Source: FW021-bin31 sp964558275 (GTDB lineage Bacteria; Bacteroidota; Bacteroidia; Chitinophagales; Chitinophagaceae). From it: 5,445 nt of DNA. Numbering within the stretch: the stretch's first letter is position 1; every line of letters begins with the position of its first letter. Location: the NCBI GenBank assembly GCA_964558275.1, contig CAZLDH010000160.1, forward strand, positions 1-5,445, read 5' to 3'. The translations under genes were made by a program, and so were the position numbers. Shown here in pieces: positions 1 to 5,445 of the stretch. The notes beneath the pieces were generated by a model. It had not been told where the DNA came from. It did not search any database and saw nothing but the letters and a program-made list of their open reading frames with translations.

Positions 1-498
1 ATTTTCAAAGAGTTGAAAAAAATTAGAAAAAAACAGAGAATTACTATACCTGAAGAAAGTAATGGTTCAACATTTCTTCCTCTATTAATGGAATATTTTG
101 AAGTAAAACTTGAAATGTTTCCTATGCCTATGCATTTTGATGATTATTGGAGTAGAGCATTTAGGAGGGCGGATGCTATTGTTCATCCAAAAGGCACATT
201 TAACCTCAGTTATGAATTAATCCCAGAAAAGAGGAACCTTCCCAGAAATGAAAAAAAGCCAAAACAAGTGGAAGACAAATCTCTTGAAAAGTTTTTTATT
301 GATAATAAAGAATCCTTTCCACTTTTCTACTCTTCTCCTACTGGTAGAGAATATATTCAAATAGATGGGAAGTATCAATTTAAAATTAGCATTAATAGTA
401 CTTTATATCAAATACTTATAGAAAAACTAAGTTCCTACAATATTGGCTATTTAGGAAATAGCGAGGGTTGGGTTGATATTAAATTTAAGGAATTATGA
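1..498 (+). CDS. RAMP-like Cas protein (Cas5 or Cas6), 5' truncated by the window edge
   Basis: The frame is open from base 1, so the gene begins upstream. A TTG at 13 could start a 161-residue product, but it has no convincing ribosome binding site and I do not favour it. The visible 165 residues are lysine-rich. The C-terminal third reads as a strand (YQFKISI), a helix (STLYQILIEKL), a glycine-containing turn (IGYLGNSEG, visible residues 148-156) and a last strand (WVDIKF). This is the pattern of a RAMP (ferredoxin-like) domain. The LG-x-S-x-x-V-D ending resembles Cas5 C-termini such as DevS, while the turn could also be a degenerate Cas6 glycine-rich loop. Position directly before cas8 fits Cas6 in many I-B loci, or Cas5 in a cas5-cas8-cas7 order. 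The role would be crRNA 5'-handle binding (Cas5) or pre-crRNA cleavage (Cas6). H45 is one histidine visible in the fragment, but I cannot assign catalysis. That it is a Cas RAMP is an inference from fold pattern and neighbours. Confidence 0.55.
   Translation: MFKELKKIRKKQRITIPEESNGSTFLPLLMEYFEVKLEMFPMPMHFDDYWSRAFRRADAIVHPKGTFNLSYELIPEKRNLPRNEKKPKQVEDKSLEKFFIDNKESFPLFYSSPTGREYIQIDGKYQFKISINSTLYQILIEKLSSYNIGYLGNSEGWVDIKFKEL
487..491 (+). promoter_or_regulatory. Ribosome binding site and ATGA coupling junction for cas8
   Basis: AAGGA lies three bases before the cas8 ATG, inside the last codons of the upstream gene. The upstream stop TGA (496-498) shares bases with the cas8 ATG (495-497). This is the classic four-base ATGA overlap that supports translational coupling and fixes the cas8 start. 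The spacing from AAGGA to ATG is shorter than ideal, so re-initiation by coupled ribosomes probably matters more than free initiation. Confidence 0.55.
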
Positions 499-2027
499 TA
501 CATCCATATACACGATATTCTCAAGCTCTAATAATGGCTGAAAACGGCTTATCAAGCCTCAATGAAATTTCTGCCGATCATATTTCAAGTGAACTTCAAA
601 AGGGTTTTTCTGAATTTAGGTTAGCACCTTCATCTTCATACGAAGGAAAAGAAAAAATCCATTATGTTTATATAGGAGAAGCAAAAGGGAATACAGAAAA
701 GGGAATATTTTTAGCACCTAATATTTTGACTACTGATAAGTTAGCAAAAAATATTTGGAACGAGGGTCACAACATTATGGAGAAACTGGCTAAGGAACAA
801 TTATCCAAACCGAATTCTGTTAAAATGTCTATTGCTCCAATGTCAGGTGAATTTCTAGGTTTTTCATTAAATAATTCAATTGGCAGGGGAAAACCTAAAA
901 GCACTTTATTAGAAATTGGTCTAAATGCTGTTAGTACAGTTACTGCAAGTAAACCCTGCCTTCAATATAGAATAAATAAAAAACCAAGACCGGAGTTATT
1001 TAATGTTTGTATTATCCCAGATATACCTTTGGATGATTTGATAGATTTTATAAGGCTATTTAAGAAAATGTTATTTTCAAAAGCATCAGCCGACTTAATG
1101 ATTGGAAATGTATTGCAGGAAGAAGAAGGAAAAGGGAAAAATAAAAAAGTTGTTTACAAACCTAAAAGGCCATTAATATACCAAGGGAACTTTCCTAATC
1201 CTCCTCGAAGCAGTGCTTTAGGAAGTATTGCTCTTTTGGGTGCTATCGGAGAATTTGCAAAAGAGGCTGAAGTTTCTACACTGGCTAAAAAAGTTCTGGA
1301 TAGTTTAAAGGAGGCGACAATGTATATAATCAAATATGGTGGAGCCTCTACTTTTACCTACAATCATTACGTGATTGAGCTTGCTAAGGAAGGAAAGTTA
1401 AGAGAAATTGTGGACAGTATTTATCATTCAAAGCTATACAATGAAGGTAAAAGAACAAGCCAAAGTACTGATTATCAGAAATTTGATTTGTTCTCAAGTC
1501 GCTTTCTACAGTTGTTTAACTATGCGTCATTTAAAGATTTTTTAGCCTTTAGGGCAGAGTATCCAAATTCATTAGAAATTTTATTTAACACATACTTTAA
1601 AAGAATAGATATGATAAATTCAGAAATTGTGTCATCTGCCAGAGAACTGGGTAGATGGCTTAATCAAGTCGCTTACTTCACTGCAAAGGCAGAAGTAAAA
1701 GAAGGAGCTAAAGATTATTGGGAAGAATTAAGAAAAGTTAAAGCCAAGGTATTGGTCGAACTGGAAAGCTCTACGTTTTCTGCCAAAACAGGTGATGCAT
1801 TGCTTGCACAAGTTATCACCAGAGCTGGTCGGTTATCCCGAATGGATGCACCCGTATCTGCAAAGTTATTTATGGAAAAAACCGCAAGTGGTGACTTGCC
1901 ACTTGATCAGGCTAAAAACTTATTGATTGCTTTTTCCAGACTTAAAAATAAAGCAGAGGAAAAAGAGATACCTGTTAAATCACAAGATGAGATTTCAGTA
2001 GAGGAAGAAGACTTATCAAATGCATAA
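495..2027 (+). CDS. cas8: Probable Cas8 large subunit of the type I Cascade complex
   Basis: This 510-residue soluble protein sits between a RAMP-like gene and cas7, the usual place and size for the large subunit. In Cascade that subunit reads the PAM, contacts the crRNA 5' end through Cas5 and recruits Cas3. I identify it mainly by context. I see no HD or GGDD residues that would mark Cas10, and no four-cysteine zinc finger (only C155 and C172). A lysine-rich, glutamate-flanked loop at about residues 208-225 (EEEGKGKNKK followed by KPKR) could touch DNA. From about residue 370 onward the protein looks all-helical (SARELGRWLNQVAYFTAKA, then two or three further helices), as expected of a fused or internally translated Cas11 small-subunit domain. 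The last 20 or so residues are acidic (SVEEEDLSNA end). It may belong to the Cas8a1/Csx13 or another I-A/I-B-like branch that I cannot settle by eye. The ATG at 495 is set by the ATGA overlap with the upstream gene. Confidence 0.72.
   Translation: MIHPYTRYSQALIMAENGLSSLNEISADHISSELQKGFSEFRLAPSSSYEGKEKIHYVYIGEAKGNTEKGIFLAPNILTTDKLAKNIWNEGHNIMEKLAKEQLSKPNSVKMSIAPMSGEFLGFSLNNSIGRGKPKSTLLEIGLNAVSTVTASKPCLQYRINKKPRPELFNVCIIPDIPLDDLIDFIRLFKKMLFSKASADLMIGNVLQEEEGKGKNKKVVYKPKRPLIYQGNFPNPPRSSALGSIALLGAIGEFAKEAEVSTLAKKVLDSLKEATMYIIKYGGASTFTYNHYVIELAKEGKLREIVDSIYHSKLYNEGKRTSQSTDYQKFDLFSSRFLQLFNYASFKDFLAFRAEYPNSLEILFNTYFKRIDMINSEIVSSARELGRWLNQVAYFTAKAEVKEGAKDYWEELRKVKAKVLVELESSTFSAKTGDALLAQVITRAGRLSRMDAPVSAKLFMEKTASGDLPLDQAKNLLIAFSRLKNKAEEKEIPVKSQDEISVEEEDLSNA
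1307..1314 (+). promoter_or_regulatory. Strong Shine-Dalgarno-like sequence inside cas8
   Basis: AAAGGAGG is followed after five bases (CGACA) by an ATG at 1320 that is in frame with cas8 (codon 276). Sequence and spacing are nearly ideal, and better than those of any annotated start in this window. It could start a 235-residue C-terminal Cas8 fragment. It could equally be chance, because the bases encode ordinary residues (LKEATM). Confidence 0.35.
1611..2027 (+). CDS. Candidate internally translated Cas11 small subunit
   Basis: An in-frame ATG at codon 373 of cas8 would give a 138-residue protein identical to the Cas8 C-terminus. In I-B, I-C and I-D systems the small subunit Cas11 is known to be made from an internal start within the large-subunit gene, typically giving a helical protein of about 110-160 residues. 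Several copies bind along the Cas7 backbone and stabilise the non-target strand. Here the ATG falls just before a predicted helical block (INSEIVSSARELGRWLNQVA) and no separate small-subunit gene is visible. Upstream of the ATG lies the A-rich stretch TTTAAAAGAATAGAT, with only a weak Shine-Dalgarno-like AAAAGAA; A-rich leaders would be acceptable in Bacteroidota. Size, position and fold expectation are the evidence. Expression is inferred. The stronger signal at 1307-1314 is a rival start. Confidence 0.4.
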   Translation: MINSEIVSSARELGRWLNQVAYFTAKAEVKEGAKDYWEELRKVKAKVLVELESSTFSAKTGDALLAQVITRAGRLSRMDAPVSAKLFMEKTASGDLPLDQAKNLLIAFSRLKNKAEEKEIPVKSQDEISVEEEDLSNA

Positions 2028-2058
2028 ACATCAATTTAAACAATAAAATCATACAATT

Positions 2059-2982
2059 ATGGAAATTAAAGGACTATTAGTATCGACACTGGCTCCGTTT
2101 GAAAATCATATCGCGAACGGAGGCGAAAAATTATTAGGCAATGCATCATCTATTAAAAGGAGACCAGATGGAAAAGTTTACATTTCGGGGCAAATGCAAA
2201 GACATGTGTTGTTCTCTGCAATGGCTCGAATAAATGAATCTGATCCCGACAAAGGAGATACATTTATTTCAAACGGCGATGGTATAAGCAACCTGATAGA
2301 AAGGGATTTACGGGCAGATATGGGTGGATTTATGCATCCTTCCAAGGGCGATTATTCCGGTAGAAGAACGGCACCACTTTCGGTTACGCCTGCTGTTGCA
2401 TTAGAAAAAAGTGAAGTAGGAAGGGATTTGTTGGTTAGAATTAGAATGGATGAAACAGAAGATGCAAAAGATCAGGCATTAGCTACTAAAGAGTATAGCC
2501 AATCAGATATGATGCATATGAATTTCTTTCTGGATATAAGCTCTTTAGGAATTTCCAAAGCGTTTCAATATGAAAATAGTTTTAATATTGGAAAGAAATA
2601 TTTCAAACACACTACTGAGGGAGAGCGAATGCGAAGGGTTCGGTTATATCTTGAAGCCACAAAATTAATGAATGATTATGCTAATCAGGCAAGAAATGCT
2701 GTAAGTGGTGAGCCTCAAGAAGTTTTAATTGTTTTTGATCCTATTTTGAGTAGGAAAGCAAGCAGGTATTTTACGGCTTCCGAAAAAGAAAGAAAAAACA
2801 TATTGGAGGAATTAAAAGAAAGAAGTGCAAGATATTTTATAGGTGATGACAAAACTGAAAATAATGTAGCGAAAGCTTATAACAATGCCTTGGCGTTTTT
2901 AAATTCTGACGAAAATAAATTATTTGATCCTTCAAATGGGGCTGATCCTGTAACGTTTGCAGATGCATTTGGGAATGAATAA
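2059..2982 (+). CDS. cas7: Cas7 backbone subunit, DevR/Csa2/Cst2-like
   Basis: This 307-residue protein is the crRNA-binding backbone subunit, which polymerises along the spacer. The N-terminus shows family hallmarks: a first strand (EIKGLLVST), then an N-x(3)-GG-x(5)-NAS-x-K segment at residues 16-33, and GKVYISGQMQRHVLFSAM at 38-55. The latter matches the conserved [VY]-x-I-SG-x-x-x-RH/RY motif of DevR, Csa2 and Cst2 proteins. RADMGGFM (85-92) corresponds to the D-x-F-G-x-M region, and RRTAPLSVTPAVAL (102-115) to the highly conserved RR-[ST]-[SA]-P-L-x-V-[ST]-P-A family signature. Length is normal for the family. The ATG at 2059 is the first codon of the conserved strand. It follows a 31-base A/T-rich gap without a clear Shine-Dalgarno, so it is probably read from the same transcript as cas8. 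The 3' end overlaps the cas3 start. Family membership is firm; the subtype (I-A or I-B-like) is less so. Confidence 0.9.
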   Translation: MEIKGLLVSTLAPFENHIANGGEKLLGNASSIKRRPDGKVYISGQMQRHVLFSAMARINESDPDKGDTFISNGDGISNLIERDLRADMGGFMHPSKGDYSGRRTAPLSVTPAVALEKSEVGRDLLVRIRMDETEDAKDQALATKEYSQSDMMHMNFFLDISSLGISKAFQYENSFNIGKKYFKHTTEGERMRRVRLYLEATKLMNDYANQARNAVSGEPQEVLIVFDPILSRKASRYFTASEKERKNILEELKERSARYFIGDDKTENNVAKAYNNALAFLNSDENKLFDPSNGADPVTFADAFGNE

Positions 2983-5245
2983 TTATAAATATCCGATTTT
3001 AGCTAAGCCTTCAGGCATTACATTGACGCAACATCGAGAGGATGTTATGGCTGAGGGAAGACTGCTTGCCTCCTGCTATCCCTTCACATTTACTAAATAC
3101 AAGGAATCAGTACGAAAAAGCCTTCAGAGAAGAATTGAATTAAGTGCTAAATTTCATGATGATGGGAAGCAGCATGAAAAATGGCAAAAAGCTTGTCAAT
3201 TGGATTATGAAGCTTATTTAAAGTGGAAAAAAGATCATGGAGGAGATTTCCAAGAATACGCAAATAAAAATAAAGATGAAGCAGGCAGAAATTTAAGAAA
3301 AGCCGGATTAAGACATGAATTCCAATCTCTTGTTGTTAATGAAAAGAAAAATATGCCTATATGTCTTCAAACGGCAATTGCAGCCCATCATGCGAAACTA
3401 GGTTATAAATATGAAAATAGATGGGTCAAAGAAGGAGTGGAGCATTTTTGGAAGGCGTTCCAAAGAGAAAGCAATCGGGTTTTGGATGAGAACTTGAAAT
3501 TGGAAGATATTGCTAAATTACAATATGAGTTTGCCGGGCCACGTGGATTATTACAATTGTCAGATCACCGTGCAAGCGCTATAGAAGATGGAGAATTTAT
3601 TCCGAGTTACACGTCTTTTAAATATAAATTTCCTCATCCTAAAAAAAGAAATGTTCAGAAGTTAATAGATTTATATTGGAAAGATGATTTATTGTTAATC
3701 AGAGCCCCGACTGGAGCGGGGAAAACAGATGCCGCTCTCTTGTGGGCTTCTAAACAAATGGGAAACCATAGGGCAGATAGATTAATAATAGCAATGCCTA
3801 CCAGGTTTACATCAAATGCATTGTCTATTAATGTTACTAAGGATTTATCAGATACCGGATTATATCATTCGAGCGCTTGGGTTACAAAATTTCAAAAAAA
3901 GATAGACTCCAAAGAAATTGATAGAAAAAAGGCAACTAAAATTCATGAATTTGCGAGGGTTCTTCAAACACCTGTTACGGTTTGCACCATTGATCATTTG
4001 CTTATGTCTTTGACATTGACGAGAGAAGATCACCATCTAATAACCTTCAATTTGGCAAATTCTTGTTTGGTAATAGATGAAGCTGATTTTTATGACGATT
4101 TCACACAAGCAAATATTTTGGTTTTACTTGAGGTTTTAAGATACTGGAAAGTTCCTATATTATTGATGAGTGCTTCTTTACCGGAATCAGTTCTACCTCA
4201 TTATAGGGAAATTGGTTATCGGATAACTGATATAAAAGAGGACAAATCAAATCTTAAAGATTACCAAAGACCAAGATTTGAGATAAAAGCCATTATCGAA
4301 TATAGAGAACCATTAGATATAGAAAAGTTATTGGAATTATGTATTAAAAGCGGCAATGCTATTATTTATACTAATACCGTTGATCAGGCAAACAAATTTT
4401 TGGACTGGTTTGAAGATAAAGAAATAAATGTTTGCTTATATCACAGCCGCTTTATTGAACCGGATAAAGCGCTTAAAGAAGATAAGCTAATCAAAATGCT
4501 TGGCCGAGAAGCATGGAAAAGTGGAAATGCCGGTGGTATTGCTATTCTTACCCAAATAGGAGAAATGAGCATAAATATTAGTACTGAATTAATGATTACT
4601 GAAATTTGCCCAATTGATAGATTTATCCAAAGAGCGGGAAGACTTTGCCGTTTTAATAAAAAAGTGGGTGAAATGCATGTGTTACTACCTCAGAAAAAAG
4701 AAAAAATATATCCAGCTCCTTATGGAGACTTTGATAGAAAAACTAAAATTTGGGAACCTTCAAAGGCTTTGGTGGAAACCATGAAAGTTTTAAAGTGTGA
4801 GACTTATAGTTCTCAAAAACTTGTTTCATTACTGAATGCTACTTATCCAATAAAAAGTGAATTTTCTAGCCGGGCAGTTGCTAATGCCAAAAATTTAAAA
4901 GAATATTTTAAATATAATTGGCTTATTACTTCTAAGCAAATAAGCAATAAAGATGATACGGGAATAAATTTTTGGACAAGCAGAAATATCACTCCACAAG
5001 AAACAGTTTTTGTTCGGATGCCTGAAAGCACCTATTTTAACAACTACCTTGGTTTTCAGAATTGGAAATTAGAAAACTCTATTGAATTACCTGTATATTT
5101 AATCGAAAAGATGAGGAAGAATTACATAATTGACCTCAAAAAAATTACTATTAAAAACGAAGTTGAAACTATATATGTAATTAGGGACGGATTTTATTCT
5201 TATAGGAGGGGTGTAGTCTTACAGCCACCAACAAATCTATTGTGA
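2975..5245 (+). CDS. cas3: Cas3 HD nuclease-helicase
   Basis: This is the effector recruited after R-loop formation; it translocates on and degrades the displaced strand. With the ATG at 2975 it has 756 residues. HD domain ligands are all visible: H20 (TLTQHREDV), H61-D62 (FHDDGK), H114 (LRHEFQS), H138-H139 (AAHHAKLG) and D197 (SDHRAS). The helicase follows: Walker A APTGAGKT at 244-251, the DEAD box VIDEAD at 366-371, motif III SAS at 399-401, motif V TQIGEMSINIS at 526-536 and motif VI QRAGRLCR at 552-559. A Cas3 C-terminal domain ends near residue 756 with a DGFYSYRRGVVL segment, so the protein looks full length. A TTG at 2957 or ATG at 2963 would add only a few residues with no conservation. 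The 2975 ATG places ILAKPSG, the usual Cas3 opening, near the N-terminus and overlaps the cas7 stop by 8 bases. Motif V carries N534 where many Cas3 proteins have Asp. HD and helicase are fused in one chain, as in most type I systems outside I-A. Confidence 0.96.
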   Translation: MNNYKYPILAKPSGITLTQHREDVMAEGRLLASCYPFTFTKYKESVRKSLQRRIELSAKFHDDGKQHEKWQKACQLDYEAYLKWKKDHGGDFQEYANKNKDEAGRNLRKAGLRHEFQSLVVNEKKNMPICLQTAIAAHHAKLGYKYENRWVKEGVEHFWKAFQRESNRVLDENLKLEDIAKLQYEFAGPRGLLQLSDHRASAIEDGEFIPSYTSFKYKFPHPKKRNVQKLIDLYWKDDLLLIRAPTGAGKTDAALLWASKQMGNHRADRLIIAMPTRFTSNALSINVTKDLSDTGLYHSSAWVTKFQKKIDSKEIDRKKATKIHEFARVLQTPVTVCTIDHLLMSLTLTREDHHLITFNLANSCLVIDEADFYDDFTQANILVLLEVLRYWKVPILLMSASLPESVLPHYREIGYRITDIKEDKSNLKDYQRPRFEIKAIIEYREPLDIEKLLELCIKSGNAIIYTNTVDQANKFLDWFEDKEINVCLYHSRFIEPDKALKEDKLIKMLGREAWKSGNAGGIAILTQIGEMSINISTELMITEICPIDRFIQRAGRLCRFNKKVGEMHVLLPQKKEKIYPAPYGDFDRKTKIWEPSKALVETMKVLKCETYSSQKLVSLLNATYPIKSEFSSRAVANAKNLKEYFKYNWLITSKQISNKDDTGINFWTSRNITPQETVFVRMPESTYFNNYLGFQNWKLENSIELPVYLIEKMRKNYIIDLKKITIKNEVETIYVIRDGFYSYRRGVVLQPPTNLL

Positions 5246-5445
5246 GATAAATACTATTGCCTACATGTAACTAGGGAAAGTTTGTATCATAAAAAATTTC
5301 ATAATGGGATTTACCGTGGCGAAGCTATGTCTATTATGTACATAATAAGCAGACGATTGAGCCTGGATAGCCTATCAGTAAAATCATTACCACACATGAG
5401 TGAATCCTATCCAACATTAGAAGAAAGGGGTTATTACCACATTTA
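5246..5445 (+). other. 200-base region downstream of cas3 without a recognised gene
   Basis: No recognised gene, convincing terminator or CRISPR repeat is present. A 13-codon ORF starts at the ATG at 5304. The cas3 frame itself has no further stop after its TGA up to the window end (66 codons). It contains ATGs at 5327 and 5336, so the 5' end of a further gene might run off the edge, but the predicted residues match nothing I know and are unlike the start of Cas4, Cas1 or Cas2. On the - strand a 36-codon hydrophobic frame enters from the right edge and stops near 5334. The region also holds a palindrome, a direct repeat and a small GCGAAGC mini-hairpin motif at 5319-5325. It could be an intergenic or leader-like segment, or the edge of another element. 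Confidence 0.4.
5332..5347. repeat. Perfect 16-base palindrome
   Basis: TATTATGTACATAATA is a complete inverted repeat with no spacer, 87 bases after the cas3 stop. Such a site could bind a dimeric repressor or form a small cruciform or RNA stem. By rough estimate, a perfect 16-base palindrome is expected less than once in 5 kb of AT-rich DNA, so chance is possible but not likely within this short non-coding stretch. No partner gene is visible. Confidence 0.5.

Noticed and set aside
13..498. Complete small gene starting at TTG 13
   Set aside because: The frame is open to base 1, the start has no good binding site, and 161 residues is short for a Cas5 or Cas6, so a truncated gene is more likely.
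2957..2974. TTG start adding six residues to Cas3
   Set aside because: The extra residues are not part of the family pattern, and the ATG at 2975 gives the usual start-stop overlap with cas7 and the typical Cas3 N-terminus.
4843..5031. 62-codon open frame on the - strand
   Set aside because: It lies wholly inside cas3, has no ribosome binding site and no recognisable domain, so it is a shadow of the coding strand.
5204..5209. AGGAGG near the end of cas3 as a ribosome binding site for a next gene
   Set aside because: No usable start codon follows at proper distance (the nearest GTG runs straight into TAG); the bases encode Arg-Arg-Gly of Cas3.
5291..5310. Rho-independent terminator after cas3
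   Set aside because: A-run and T-run bases are present, but no GC-containing stem followed by a T tract can be formed.
5242..5445. 5' end of a group II intron inserted after cas3
   Set aside because: GTGAG at 5242 is close to the GUGYG intron start, and the edge motif TTATTACCACATTT recalls part of the Ll.LtrB intron domain I from memory. However, the start has a mismatch, no exon-binding site complementary to the upstream bases is visible, and domains V and VI or a reverse transcriptase are outside the window. Reading further downstream would decide.
5246..5445. CRISPR array or its first repeat
   Set aside because: No repeat of about 28-37 bases recurs; the only direct repeat is 9 bases long.

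Overview
The window holds the interference half of a type I (class 1) CRISPR-Cas locus. All genes are on the + strand and closely packed. In order they are: the 3' part of a RAMP-like gene (Cas5 or Cas6), a probable large-subunit gene cas8, a DevR/Csa2/Cst2-type cas7, and a complete cas3 with an N-terminal HD nuclease fused to a superfamily 2 helicase. The first gene overlaps cas8 by an ATGA junction, a 31-base gap separates cas8 from cas7, and cas7 overlaps cas3 by 8 bases if cas3 starts at its best ATG. This reads as one operon.

The DNA is AT-rich (GC in the mid-30s percent by eye). The leader before cas7 is A-rich with no clear Shine-Dalgarno. Together with lysine-rich proteins this fits Bacteroidota, but other low-GC bacteria such as Leptospira or Bacillota cannot be excluded. 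The phylum call is an inference of low confidence.

From family knowledge, Cas7 would form the backbone along the crRNA. Cas8, with small subunits, would recognise the PAM and hold the non-target strand. The RAMP protein would either cap the crRNA 5' handle (Cas5) or process the pre-crRNA (Cas6). Cas3 would then be recruited to nick and degrade the target. No adaptation gene (cas1, cas2, cas4) and no CRISPR repeat array lies in the window; they may lie beyond either edge.

Three points deserve attention. First, the C-terminal helical part of cas8 begins at an in-frame ATG (1611) that would yield a 138-residue protein, the size of a Cas11 small subunit. A near-perfect Shine-Dalgarno also precedes another in-frame ATG at 1320. 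Second, no gene lies between cas7 and cas3, where many I-B loci carry cas5, and the Cas8 does not match a family I can name with confidence. Third, the last 200 bases hold no recognised gene but contain a perfect 16-base palindrome, a 9-base direct repeat and a cas3 frame that stays open after its stop codon.
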